Of a stretch of 64,000 nt of DNA, positions 45,326 through 53,664 are shown piece by piece. Below the pieces are notes generated by a model that did no database searches, was not told the DNA's origin, and saw only the letters and a program-made list of their open reading frames with translations. The first letter of the stretch is position 1, and each line of letters starts with the position of its first letter. Source of the stretch: Pontibacter korlensis. GTDB lineage: Bacteria; Bacteroidota; Bacteroidia; Cytophagales; Hymenobacteraceae. The stretch lies in NCBI RefSeq assembly GCF_000973725.1, contig NZ_CP009621.1, positions 620,001 to 684,000 on the forward strand, in the 5' to 3' direction. The translations under genes were made by a program, and so were the position numbers.

Positions 45326-45940
45326 ATGGAAAACACTAAGAAAATCCTTTTCCTGACAGGCGACTTTGCCGAGGATTATGAAACCATGGTTCCCTTTCAG
45401 ATGCTTCTGATGGTAGGCTATGAGGTACATGCTGTGTGCCCCGATAAAAAGAGAGGCGAAACCATCAAAACAGCTATTCATGACTTTGAGGGTGACCAGA
45501 CTTATAGCGAAAAGCCGGGCCACAACTTTACATTGAACTACACTTTTTCAGAGGTGAACCCTGAAGAATATGCCGGTTTGGTAATTGCCGGAGGCCGTGC
45601 CCCTGAATACCTCCGCCTGCACCAGGGTGTAATAGACCTTACCCGCCACTTTGCCGAGACTAACAAGCCTATAGCCGCAGTTTGCCACGGTATTCAGATT
45701 CTTACAGCTGCACGCGTGGTAGAAGGCCGGCGCCTAACTGCTTACCCTGCCGTAGCGCCTGAAGTAGAATTAGCAGGAGGTACTTATGTTTCTGTAGAGC
45801 CTACCGAGGCGGTGGTAGACGGTAATTTAGTTACCTCGCCAGCATGGCCTGGGCACCCTAAATTCATCAGAGCCTTTCTGGATGTGATGGGGGTGAAAAT
45901 AGACCTTAACGCAACATCTGCTGTAGCCTCTGCGGTTTGA
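45326..45940 (+). CDS. DJ-1/PfpI-family protein
   Basis: A 204-residue DJ-1/PfpI protein. The nucleophile is Cys120 in [10 protein letters not shown], followed by His121, with Glu19 ([10 protein letters not shown]) nearby, as in the PfpI/YhbO group. The family includes proteases, chaperones and glyoxalases; this member cannot be narrowed. Length is normal. It is monocistronic with a strong terminator. Confidence 0.92.
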   Translation: MENTKKILFLTGDFAEDYETMVPFQMLLMVGYEVHAVCPDKKRGETIKTAIHDFEGDQTYSEKPGHNFTLNYTFSEVNPEEYAGLVIAGGRAPEYLRLHQGVIDLTRHFAETNKPIAAVCHGIQILTAARVVEGRRLTAYPAVAPEVELAGGTYVSVEPTEAVVDGNLVTSPAWPGHPKFIRAFLDVMGVKIDLNATSAVASAV

Positions 45941-45963
45941 GACCAGTAGTAACCATACTTTAA

Positions 45964-46005
45964 CGCTATACAAGCTGCAGTGTAAAAACAGCAGCTTGTA
46001 TAGCG
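45964..46005. terminator. Terminator after the DJ-1/PfpI gene
   Basis: Fifteen-base perfect arms (45964-45978, 45991-46005) with a 12-base loop, followed by CTTTTGTTTT. Confidence 0.88.
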
Positions 46006-46032
46006 CTTTTGTTTTACTAAAACTGTTGCCTG

Positions 46033-46266
46033 ATGATAGATAGAACCATCGAAAAGATGCTTTACAAAATTGCCGCACTCCTGGCGATAGTAGGCATTGT
46101 ACTTCGTATGCTACAACCGTCAGATAACTACCAGGGCCTTTACCTTATATTGGCAGGCCATATATTGGGTGTGATTGGTATATTGATATACATGAAGCGG
46201 ACCAATGACATGGAGCAGGAGCAGAGAAATGCACAGGAGCCTGTGCAGCAACTAGAGAAAAAATAA
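46033..46266 (+). CDS. Small two-helix membrane protein
   Basis: A 77-residue protein with two membrane helices (about 10-26, LYKIAALLAIVGIVLRML; and about 36-53, LYLILAGHILGVIGILIYM) and a charged, Gln/Glu-rich C-terminal tail. It starts a tight cluster: the next gene begins 3 bases after its stop. No family is recognised. Confidence 0.7.
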   Translation: MIDRTIEKMLYKIAALLAIVGIVLRMLQPSDNYQGLYLILAGHILGVIGILIYMKRTNDMEQEQRNAQEPVQQLEKK

Positions 46267-46269
46267 CCC

Positions 46270-46776
46270 ATGAAAACATACTTAGTGGTGGCTCTTCTTA
46301 GCCTGACTTTCAGTGCACAGGCACAGCAGTTAAACGAGCAAAAGAAAGTAACAGTCCGGCTAAACTGTGCGCCACCTACAGCTAAATCTCAAGCTTTGGT
46401 ACTGGTTAACGAGCAAGAGGCATCCCCGAACGCTATAATCCTGAACCCAAACGATATCGAAAGTATAAATGTGCTGAAAGGTTCGGAAGTACCAGAGCAA
46501 TTGGCGGATAAAGGGAAACACGGCGTGATCATGATGGAGTTGAAGCAGGAACTGCCACTAGCCCGGCTGGAGGAAGTATACAAAGCTTTCAACATATCTA
46601 AAGAGGAGCAAAACCTAACCCTTGCCATCAACGGCACACATGTTAAAGACACATCGTTGCTGCTGGCCGACCTGCGCCAAATAGAAAAAGTAGAGGTTGC
46701 GGATTTTGACACCTCCCGTTCTCAGTGGAGCTTTAAGGAGCAGTACTTAAACATCATCACGAAGCCCCAGCACTAA
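46270..46776 (+). CDS. Stand-alone TonB-plug-like secreted protein
   Basis: A 168-residue exported protein (signal peptide MKTYLVVALLSLTFSAQAQ). Residues 61-71 (NDIESINVLKG) and the following GVIMMELK (85-92) copy the plug signature of TonB-linked receptors; the SusC-type gene at the left of this window has DDIESINILKG and NGVIMITTK. There is no beta-barrel. The rest (EVYKAFNISKEEQNLTLAIN, DLRQIEKVEVAD) resembles a second half of the same fold. Such lone plug domains are seen fused to BlaR1-type peptidases; a soluble copy could dock on or mimic a receptor (inference). Confidence 0.68.
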   Translation: MKTYLVVALLSLTFSAQAQQLNEQKKVTVRLNCAPPTAKSQALVLVNEQEASPNAIILNPNDIESINVLKGSEVPEQLADKGKHGVIMMELKQELPLARLEEVYKAFNISKEEQNLTLAINGTHVKDTSLLLADLRQIEKVEVADFDTSRSQWSFKEQYLNIITKPQH

Positions 46777-46831
46777 CACCCTCGGTTATCCTGCGTATCT
46801 TGCAGCCTGAACTATACTTTATACTTCTATC

Positions 46832-47032
46832 ATGGACGGCAGAAAACGCGCTAACATCAAACCCGGCACTCACGTTAACATCGTACAGAAGCAAGACCAA
46901 CGCACCGGTGAGCTTACCGAAGGCTACGTGCAGGACATTCTCACCAACTCTCCCACACACCCTCACGGTATTAAAGTAAGGCTAGAAACTGGTGAGGTTG
47001 GACGAGTTCAAGAGATTCTGCCGGAAGACTGA
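46832..47032 (+). CDS. YwbE-family small protein
   Basis: A 66-residue protein of the YwbE (DUF2196) family: GRKRANIKPGTHVNIVQKQD, RTGELTEGYVQDILTNSPTH and HGIKVRLETGEVGRV are the full family pattern, an SH3-like or KOW-like beta barrel. Function unknown; often near genes of RNA or DNA metabolism. It lies 55 bases after the plug-like gene and likely shares its transcript. Confidence 0.92.
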   Translation: MDGRKRANIKPGTHVNIVQKQDQRTGELTEGYVQDILTNSPTHPHGIKVRLETGEVGRVQEILPED

Positions 47033-47043
47033 TGCTTGATTAG

Positions 47044-47496
47044 AGAGTTGTAAGGTTAAAAATTTAGAAAATTACTTTTTTGCCATAGATGACTTTCTAA
47101 TACTGGTTAGCAATGCCGTAAGCGATGCAGCCTCCTGTTTCAAGCTTACGAGTAGTTCTGCTTTTACAATTCCTGATTCTTCCAGCATTTCCAGCCAATA
47201 TTGCGACTCATCAGCTTCCTCCAATACGGTTCCGATTTTGGCAGAAAATTCTGCAGCAGATCTTGCACGGCAAGCAGCTCTTTAATTAGCTGCAACAGAG
47301 GTAGCGGATCCCAGCAACTGCTTTCCTAAAATTTGAGCATCCGGCCTATTAGGCAACGCCCGAAACAGCCTCACTACTCTGACACTGAATGCTTTTGTTC
47401 GCATCTTAAACTCTTCTGCAAAAGCATAATTACTCTTCCTCTCCTCACCCATCAGACTAACTTTTTTAATTTCTAACTTCCCAACTTTATAACTCT
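47044..47496. repeat. Imperfect inverted repeats around the broken S23-type gene
   Basis: The left arm, about 47044-47074, and the right arm, about 47467-47496, are complementary over some 28 bases with several mismatches and gaps. The right arm touches the radC stop; the left arm overlaps the pseudogene stop. The left arm resembles the arm at 26301-26317. Together with the gene inside they look like one inserted unit. Confidence 0.5.
47072..47452 (-). pseudogene. Four-helix-bundle (S23 / IVS-type) protein, broken by a stop codon
   Basis: A single minus-strand frame of 127 codons starts at ATG 47452 (MGEERKSNYAFAEEFKMRTK) and ends at TAA 47072. It reads as a typical S23-family four-helix-bundle protein: VRVVRLFRALPNRPDAQILG, then SATSVAAN, a stop at 47284-47282 (TAA) where the family has Tyr, then RAACRARSAAEFSAKIGTVL, EEADESQYWLEML. 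A single base change (TAT to TAA) restores the gene. Such genes occur inside ribosomal intervening sequences and in intergenic spots; their function is unknown. Confidence 0.82.
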
Positions 47497-48181
47497 ACAA
47501 GATTCCTTCATCTGCAAAGCTATAGTAGTCGTTGTCGGTAAAGATGATGTGATAGAGGACGGGCAGGTCTAAAAATTGGCCAGCTTCCTTCATTTTCTTC
47601 GTGAGGGCAATGTCGGCGGCACTGGGTTTGATATTGCCGCTTGGATGGTTGTGCACCACGATGACAGAACTTGCCAACTGCTCCAGTGCTTTTTTGAAGA
47701 TGATCTTTGGGTCGGCCACCGTACCGGCCACGCCTCCAGAACTGATATTCTCCTTCTTCATCACCACGTTAGCCTGGTTTAGCAGTATAACCCAGAATTC
47801 TTCATGCGGCAAATCCAGCAGCTGTGGCTTAGTGTAGTTGTATATATCAGAGGAACAGGTAATGCGGGTTTTAGCGGCTACTGTAGTCTCTTTACGGCGG
47901 CGGCCTAACTTGAGAGCACTAACAATAGTAATAGCCTTAGCCTCTGCTATGCCTTTGTGTTTTATCAGGTCTTTTACCGTAAGCTTAGCCAACTCATTCA
48001 GGTGATTCCCAATGGCGGCAAGTATCCGTTTCGCTACGTCTACGGCGGTTAACTTGGGGGTGCCAGACCCTATCAGAATAGCGATAAGCTCAGCGTCTGA
48101 CAAAGCGGCTTTACCTTTTAGCAAAAGCTTTTCGCGCGGACGATTTTCCTCTGCCCATGTTTTGCTGTTGAGCGGCTGCAT
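47495..48181 (-). CDS. radC: RadC-family JAB/MPN metallo-hydrolase
   Basis: A 228-residue RadC. An N-terminal helix-hairpin-helix region (KGKAALSDAELIAILIGSGT, IKHKGIAEAKAITIVSALKL) precedes a JAB/MPN domain with the JAMM metal motif VVHNHPSGN...SAAD. Named for DNA repair, but the role is doubtful and may be in transformation or mobile elements. Start ATG 48181 (MQPLNSKTWAEENRPREKLL); a GTG at 48217 would add 12 residues. It precedes the inverted-repeat element directly. Confidence 0.93.
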   Translation of the reverse strand: MQPLNSKTWAEENRPREKLLLKGKAALSDAELIAILIGSGTPKLTAVDVAKRILAAIGNHLNELAKLTVKDLIKHKGIAEAKAITIVSALKLGRRRKETTVAAKTRITCSSDIYNYTKPQLLDLPHEEFWVILLNQANVVMKKENISSGGVAGTVADPKIIFKKALEQLASSVIVVHNHPSGNIKPSAADIALTKKMKEAGQFLDLPVLYHIIFTDNDYYSFADEGIL

Positions 48182-48376
48182 GTATGGCAGTGTGGCAGGA
48201 GCTTCTTCTTCTTTCACTTACGGTACAAAATTTGATAATAAAGAGAATGCATGTGGATTCTCTTTCGACTTGAAATAGTTCAACCTGCAGATGCTTTTTT
48301 TTGCACATTTTATACTCTGAATGAAATAGCCGCGGCAGTATAAAACAATACTGAAACCGGACGGTTTAACACCAAT

Positions 48377-49609
48377 ATGCAACGTATGTTATCTTTTGGA
48401 ATCATCCTCCTACTGCTGTTTATAGTAGACCTGTACGTTTTTCAGGCTATCAAAACAGTAACTCAGAACCTGAATACTACAGCTCAAAAAGTCATTTACT
48501 TTATACATTGGGCTATTTTTGCCATAACAGCTAGCACCTTTACGCTTGCCTCTGCCACACGTGGAACTCCGCCAGATGCTTTTAAGACATACCTGGTTAG
48601 TACATTATTCATCATTTTTGCCTCCAAGCTAATAATAGTGGTTTTCCTGCTGCTGGACGATGTGCTGCGGTTAAGTAAAATTGTGCTAAACTCAGCTAAC
48701 GGCGATGAGAAATTTGACCCTTCGCGGCACAAGTTTTTGAACCAAATGGGGCTTGTAGTAGCTGCTATTCCGTTCTCAGCCTTTATTTATGGTATGGTAA
48801 AGGGTGCTTACGATTACCGTGTAAAACGTGTAACGCTGCGTTTCCCGAACCTTCCTAGCGCCTTTGATGGCTATAAGATGCTCCAGATATCGGATCTGCA
48901 CACGGGCAGCTTTAATTCTACTGAGCCATTGCAGGAAGCTGTGCGCATCATCAATAAGCAGGAAGCTGATCTGGTATTCTTTACCGGCGACCTGGTGAAT
49001 AATGTGGCAACTGAACTAAGGGAGCACCTCGACACGCTTGGTGGCATCCGTGCCAAAAAGGCGGTGTACTCCGTGCTAGGCAATCATGATTATGGTGACT
49101 ATGTGAATTGGCCAAGCCAGGAGGCGAAGCGTGAAAACCTGCAGACCCTGATCGATAGCCACCGCCAAATGGGTTGGGACATCCTCCTAAATGAGAACCG
49201 TATCATTGAAAAAGATGGCGAACAGATTGCTGTACTTGGTGTCGAGAACTGGGGCAATAAGAGAGGTTTTCCTCAGTACGGTCGCCTTAACCAAGCCTAC
49301 CAGGGTACAGAGAAGATACCGTTTAAAGTACTCCTCTCTCACGACCCATCGCACTGGGATGGTGAGATCAACAAGAAGTATGAAGATATTGACCTGACAC
49401 TTTCAGGCCATACCCACGGCATGCAGTTTGGGGTAAACATACCTGGCTGGAAATGGAGTCCAGTTCAGTACGTATACGAGCAGTGGGCTGGACTTTACAA
49501 GAAAGGTCGCCAGCACTTGTATGTGAACACTGGCCTCGGCTTTCTAGGCTATCCTGGCCGCGTAGGCTTTTTGCCAGAAATTACCGTTTTTGAGTTGAAG
49601 AAAGCTTAA
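48377..49609 (+). CDS. Membrane-anchored metallophosphoesterase
   Basis: A 410-residue calcineurin-like phosphoesterase. About four N-terminal membrane helices (residues about 5-25, 40-60, 75-95 and 130-150) are followed by the catalytic domain with SDLHTG (metal site), FFTGDLVNN, LGNHDYGD and LSGHTHGMQ. It resembles YkuE-type enzymes that cut UDP-2,3-diacylglucosamine or phospholipid-like substrates; the substrate is not known. Monocistronic with a good terminator. Confidence 0.92.
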   Translation: MQRMLSFGIILLLLFIVDLYVFQAIKTVTQNLNTTAQKVIYFIHWAIFAITASTFTLASATRGTPPDAFKTYLVSTLFIIFASKLIIVVFLLLDDVLRLSKIVLNSANGDEKFDPSRHKFLNQMGLVVAAIPFSAFIYGMVKGAYDYRVKRVTLRFPNLPSAFDGYKMLQISDLHTGSFNSTEPLQEAVRIINKQEADLVFFTGDLVNNVATELREHLDTLGGIRAKKAVYSVLGNHDYGDYVNWPSQEAKRENLQTLIDSHRQMGWDILLNENRIIEKDGEQIAVLGVENWGNKRGFPQYGRLNQAYQGTEKIPFKVLLSHDPSHWDGEINKKYEDIDLTLSGHTHGMQFGVNIPGWKWSPVQYVYEQWAGLYKKGRQHLYVNTGLGFLGYPGRVGFLPEITVFELKKA

Positions 49610-49630
49610 GCAATAAGCGTAAGTTAAGAG

Positions 49631-49659
49631 AAAGCGCCGGCCTGAAAAGCCGGCGCTTT
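49631..49659. terminator. Terminator after the phosphoesterase gene
   Basis: Eleven-base perfect arms (49631-49641, 49649-49659) with a 7-base loop and T-run. Confidence 0.9.
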
Positions 49660-49787
49660 TTGCTTCAGCAATGCCTACAGCTCCCCTTCCTGAACATTAC
49701 ATCCTATGGCAGCGTACTAAGTCCTAGCAGATTTGCACCTTCGCAGCTTCCCAATAGGGCAGCTTAAAACTAACATATCGAGAAACT

Positions 49788-50243
49788 ATGAGTAAAAAGT
49801 TTTTTCCAGTAGCCGCCATCGCCCTTCTGTTTTTTGCCACCTCCTGCGGTGAGGATTCAAAGGGAACCTCTACAGAGGTAGTAAACTCAAATCAGGACGA
49901 ATTGGTAAACCCTAGGCACATTCGTGGCTACGGCAACAGAGAACCAGGCACACGTGGCCCGGCAGATCCGCCACCATATCAATATTACGCTTTCAGCACA
50001 AGATCGCTGCCAGCAAGTGCGCGCCAGGAACTTGAAGGTAGAGTGGCGGTGGAAATGGTGACAACCTACTACCTTGAAGGTAGCCAGCTAAGCGACTTGG
50101 CAAGACAGTATAATGCTACTTCTAACAGTGCTACAGAAAAACCAGAAGATACTGATGTAGGCACTGACGGCAGCGGTACTGGCAACAGCAGCGGCGGTAG
50201 TGGATCGGCCAACGGCCGAGAGAGCGGAGCTGACCAAAACTAG
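49788..50243 (+). CDS. Lipoprotein of unknown function
   Basis: A 151-residue lipoprotein (lipobox FFATSCGED, Cys20) with a low-complexity C-terminus rich in Gly, Ser, Thr and Asp (about 110-151). The middle (about 40-105) is Pro/Tyr-rich (RGYGNREPGTRGPADPPPYQ) and then helical (ASARQELEGRVAVEMVTTYY). No family recognised. It has a strong terminator. Confidence 0.72.
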   Translation: MSKKFFPVAAIALLFFATSCGEDSKGTSTEVVNSNQDELVNPRHIRGYGNREPGTRGPADPPPYQYYAFSTRSLPASARQELEGRVAVEMVTTYYLEGSQLSDLARQYNATSNSATEKPEDTDVGTDGSGTGNSSGGSGSANGRESGADQN

Positions 50244-50271
50244 ATGATCCATTCAAACAAAATTATACTTC

Positions 50272-50308
50272 ACAGAAGCCTGCAGCACGTACAGCTGCAG
50301 GCTTCTGT
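50272..50308. terminator. Terminator after the 151-residue lipoprotein
   Basis: Fifteen-base perfect arms (50272-50286, 50294-50308), 7-base loop, then CTTTTA. Confidence 0.88.
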
Positions 50309-50431
50309 CTTTTAGACATATAGTAATTATTTAGTAGTTTTACTTAATCTGCCCCAATGCCTGAGGCTGGCATACTATTTGGCAGGTTTTGGCGTATTAG
50401 AGTTGATTGCCGCAGTACGATAACAATCTAG

Positions 50432-51067
50432 ATGTACAAACACCCACTGTTTTATTTACTAACACTGATACTTTTGGTATACAGTATGCCCTCTCTAGCT
50501 CAGAGGAATATCCGGATTAGCGGTACTGTGCTTCAGCCTGACCGTACAACCCCCATACCCGGTGCTACCATTGTAAAAGTTAATACCAACATGGGTGTTG
50601 TGTCAGATGAGCAGGGTAAATTCCTGATCGACGTAGCGCAAACTGATACTCTGATGATACGGGCACTTGGCTTTAAGCCGCTCCTCTACCTGCCCAAAGC
50701 CTTACCAGTGTCTGAGTTACGGGTAAATATAGTGCTGCAGGAAGACAGCGTGATGTTGGGTGAGGTAGAAGTTACCAGCCGACCGTCCAAAGAAATGATT
50801 GACCGTGCTTTGCGCAACATGAAGCGGGAGCAAACCAGCCAGACCAAGAATCCTAATTATTTACCTGGCTTCGAACCTGAACCGCCTGCTCCAGCAGCTC
50901 CGCCAACCATACTCAATCCTTTTGGCTTAATGTATGACCTCTTCTCAAGCGAAGGCAAACAGAAACGCCAGCTACAAGAGTACCTGGAAAAGCAAGAGGC
51001 TGAGCGAAGAAGAAAGGAACAAGATGATTACAACCGTTTCTTCAAAGACAATACCGGCTATCAGTAA
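50432..51067 (+). CDS. Secreted protein with carboxypeptidase-D-like domain
   Basis: A 211-residue exported protein. After a signal peptide ending at SLAQ comes a carboxypeptidase-D regulatory-like beta-sandwich (about 27-110: ISGTVLQPDRTTPIPGATIV, MGVVSDEQGKFLIDV), of the kind found at the N-terminus of SusC-like receptors, but no plug or barrel follows. The C-terminal part is helical and charged (EYLEKQEAERRRKEQDDYNR). Function unknown. It lies 55 bases before uvsE on the same strand. Confidence 0.85.
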   Translation: MYKHPLFYLLTLILLVYSMPSLAQRNIRISGTVLQPDRTTPIPGATIVKVNTNMGVVSDEQGKFLIDVAQTDTLMIRALGFKPLLYLPKALPVSELRVNIVLQEDSVMLGEVEVTSRPSKEMIDRALRNMKREQTSQTKNPNYLPGFEPEPPAPAAPPTILNPFGLMYDLFSSEGKQKRQLQEYLEKQEAERRRKEQDDYNRFFKDNTGYQ

Positions 51068-51121
51068 AGCAGCCAAATATTGTCCTGCTGCGTAGGTTAA
51101 GGTATAACAAGACCTGAAACT

Positions 51122-52024
51122 ATGAAAATTGGATACCCGTGTGTAAACGTAGCGCTAGATTGTAGTTCTTCCCGTACTTTTCGATTGGCTTCCTATTCCG
51201 AAGAGCGGCTTATTGAGACGGTAGAGCAGAACCTTATTTGTTTGCGTCGCATACTGGAGTACAATGTGCAGCACGGCTTGATGTTCTTCCGCCTCACCTC
51301 CGATCTTGTACCTTTTGCCTCACATGAGATTAATAAGTATAACTGGCAAGAGCACTTTAAAATGACCCTGCGACGGCTAGGTAGCTACATCAAGAACAAT
51401 AACATGCGTATTTCGATGCACCCCGACCAATTTGTGGTGCTAAACTCACCCAACGAGCAGACGGTGCGCAACAGCATTGCCGAGCTTGTCTACCAATGCA
51501 GCATACTGGACCTTATGGGTTTGGACACTACTGCTAAGCTGCAAATTCATGGTGGTGGAGCCTATGGAGACAAACCTGCGGCCATACAGCGCTTTGCCGA
51601 AGTATACCATACGATGTTACCTGACGCCGTAAAGGCACGCCTCTGTGTAGAAAACGACGACCGCACCTATACTTTGCAGGACTGCCTGCAACTGCATGAG
51701 CTGACCGGCATGCCCATTATATTCGATAACCTGCACCATGAATGCGTAAATAACGGCGAGCCTATGCGCGAGGCAGTACAAATGGCCGCCACCACCTGGG
51801 ACCTGGAGAAAGATGGAATCCTGATGATGGATTACAGCGCACAGGCACCGAATGAACGCCGCGGCAAGCACATTCAAAGTATAGAGGAACAGCTCTTCCA
51901 CGACTTCCTGGTAGAAACAGAAGGGCTCGACATGGACATCATGCTGGAGATTAAGGACAAGGAAGAGAGTGCGCTAAAGGCACTCGAGGTAGCTAAAAGC
52001 TTAGGTCGCCTGCAACTGGTTTAG
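51122..52024 (+). CDS. uvsE: UV damage endonuclease
   Basis: A 300-residue UVDE/UvsE, a TIM-barrel metallo-endonuclease that nicks DNA 5' of UV photoproducts. Family motifs are MKIGYPCVNVALDC, RISMHPDQFVVLNSPN, IHGGGAYGDK, LCVENDDRTY, PIIFDNLHHECVN and DIMLEIKDKEESAL. The zinc or manganese ligands in these stretches are present. Monocistronic or co-transcribed with the upstream gene. Confidence 0.95.
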   Translation: MKIGYPCVNVALDCSSSRTFRLASYSEERLIETVEQNLICLRRILEYNVQHGLMFFRLTSDLVPFASHEINKYNWQEHFKMTLRRLGSYIKNNNMRISMHPDQFVVLNSPNEQTVRNSIAELVYQCSILDLMGLDTTAKLQIHGGGAYGDKPAAIQRFAEVYHTMLPDAVKARLCVENDDRTYTLQDCLQLHELTGMPIIFDNLHHECVNNGEPMREAVQMAATTWDLEKDGILMMDYSAQAPNERRGKHIQSIEEQLFHDFLVETEGLDMDIMLEIKDKEESALKALEVAKSLGRLQLV

Positions 52025-52074
52025 CGTTCCAGAGAAATACTCCTAGAAAGTTATTTTGTAAAGCTGTTGCAGGC

Positions 52075-52572
52075 TTAAAAGTACGAAGCCACAAAGTGAT
52101 ATAACCACTCTCCGATCTGCCACAGCAGCCACACTAAGAACACCAGCATCAGCACCAAGCCTATCAATACCCCCACAATAAGTCCTTTTCCGCTGCCCTG
52201 ATATTTACCTTCTTCATAATGGCGACGCAGCAGGCGCACATTGCGCTCATTGGCCTTGAAAGCAAAGTCGAAGATGTTACCTAAGATAGGAATACTGCCA
52301 ATAATCACATCCAAACCTACGTTCAGCATCATCAGAGCTACCAGTTTACCACTCGCTCCGTGCCGTACCATTGTCAGGATGAGAACGGCCGATACACCAA
52401 ACGAGGCAAGGTCGCCGGCAAAAGGAAGCAGGCCCAGGATTGGGTCCAAGCCAAAGCGATAATTTGTTCCAGGCAACCGGAACTGGTTGTCCATCAGGTA
52501 AGCAATATGATCTACCCACTTAAGCTTTTCAGAGGTAGGGGTACGAGTGTAGCGGGTATTTTCTGTTGCCAT
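52075..52572 (-). CDS. DUF4112 membrane protein
   Basis: A 165-residue protein of DUF4112: LPGTNYRFGLDPILGLLPFA, GDLASFGVSAVLILTMVRHG, LMMLNVGLDVIIGSIPILGN and FDFAFKANERNVRLLRRHYE are the family blocks. Three or so membrane segments are visible. Function unknown. Confidence 0.93.
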   Translation of the reverse strand: MATENTRYTRTPTSEKLKWVDHIAYLMDNQFRLPGTNYRFGLDPILGLLPFAGDLASFGVSAVLILTMVRHGASGKLVALMMLNVGLDVIIGSIPILGNIFDFAFKANERNVRLLRRHYEEGKYQGSGKGLIVGVLIGLVLMLVFLVWLLWQIGEWLYHFVASYF

Positions 52573-52613
52573 AAGCGCTTATACGCAGAGCATGTGGCAA
52601 AGGTACAGCTCTG

Positions 52614-52844
52614 CTATGGCACCATTGGGTAACGCTGCTGCCACTTAGCTCTGCGCTGTTTTTTGGCTGCGGCAATATGGTATTTTTTGGTTCGCTTGCT
52701 CTTTTTAAACGCCTTCTTGCTAACTCCCTTCTTTGAAAAAAGAGACTTCAGTCCTGGACCACCTAGTGCGGCGGCTTCGGCTGGTACACTGTACATGGCA
52801 CTACCAATTAGTATGGATAGCGCAACAGCAAATATTCTTACCAT
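52614..52844 (-). CDS. Small basic secreted protein
   Basis: A 76-residue protein: a signal peptide (MVRIFAVALSILIGSAMYSV, cleaved near AEAA) and a very basic body (KKGVSKKAFKKSKRTKKYHI). No family is recognised. It lies 41 bases upstream of DUF4112 on the same strand, so they may be co-transcribed. Confidence 0.65.
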   Translation of the reverse strand: MVRIFAVALSILIGSAMYSVPAEAAALGGPGLKSLFSKKGVSKKAFKKSKRTKKYHIAAAKKQRRAKWQQRYPMVP

Positions 52845-52926
52845 ACGGTTATAATCTTTAGGCCCTCCTTCGCCCGGGCAGCCTTTCGCTTTATAACGTT
52901 GTGTCGTGTAAGAATAGTTTAAATAT

Positions 52927-52985
52927 TTAGCGCAAAAGGAGTTATAAGAAAGCCTCTGCTATTCTTATAACTCCTTTTGCGCTAA
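52927..52985. repeat. Long perfect inverted repeat, 24-base arms
   Basis: Arms 52927-52950 and 52962-52985 are perfectly complementary with an 11-base loop. It lies between two small minus-strand genes. No U-tract follows on the minus strand, so it may be a processing site, a stabilising hairpin, or a terminator of a plus-strand message. Confidence 0.75.
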
Positions 52986-53000
52986 GTAAAAGCAATGGGG

Positions 53001-53276
53001 TTAGTGTTTTCCCTTTTTGCCTTTACCATGTTGCCCTTTTGCCACCACTGTGCCTTTGCCCTTGTGTTTAGTGTGGCCCGGGTTAGTAGTGCGCGGATGG
53101 TGAGGATTGTTTGGATTTTTGTACCATCCTTTGTGCAATCCGTTATCTTTTCGGCTACCGTTAGTGATAACAATCACTTTACCATTCTTATCTGTTTTCT
53201 TTCTGGAGATAACGCAGGAAGATAACATTACCACAGCCATTAGCACCCACAGTGCCTTTACCAAAGTATACTTCAT
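53001..53276 (-). CDS. Small His/Lys/Gly-rich lipoprotein
   Basis: A 91-residue lipoprotein (lipobox LSSCVIS, Cys21) with a His/Lys/Asn-rich body: NGLHKGWYKNPNNPHHPRTT, then repeating KGKG and HGKGKKGKH. Likely surface-bound or periplasmic and possibly metal-binding. No reaction is suggested. Related short lipoproteins are common in Bacteroidota, as I recall. Confidence 0.7.
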   Translation of the reverse strand: MKYTLVKALWVLMAVVMLSSCVISRKKTDKNGKVIVITNGSRKDNGLHKGWYKNPNNPHHPRTTNPGHTKHKGKGTVVAKGQHGKGKKGKH

Positions 53277-53280
53277 TGGA

Positions 53281-53631
53281 TTTGGATATTATAATGATGA
53301 AAGCCATAGCCTGTATGGCGGATGCGAATATACAGCTATACTTTTAGGAAACCACACACCAGAATACAATCATCCTCTAGACAGCTTCATAGCTCACTGT
53401 AGTACTAGCACTTATCTTATCCTGAGTTCAAGAGACATACAGAAGAGCTACTACCTTTTTAAATATCTATTATCTGCTGTAACCTCAATTGAAGAATTTA
53501 CAGAGGACTTGCCTTTGTACACCACCAAGTCGAATACTGCATCAAAAAAGCTCTTATATAAGAATATTACAAATCACTCTTTATGTCTACAACAACTTAA
53601 GCAGGTTGTTTACGAACACAGGTATAGTTAA
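53281..53631 (+). other. Open frame without a clear start, possible gene fragment
   Basis: A plus-strand frame with about 117 sense codons ends at TAA 53631 (GFGYYNDESHSLYGGCEYTA, IAHCSTSTYLILSSRDIQKS). Codon choice is ordinary, yet no ATG, GTG or TTG lies in frame near 53281; the first is a TTG at 53107 that would overlap the lipoprotein gene on the other strand. It may be a 3' fragment of a lost gene or chance. Nothing else is seen in 53277-53664. Confidence 0.3.
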
Positions 53632-53664
53632 AAATAGAAGTCGAAACAATAAAAGATAAATAAT

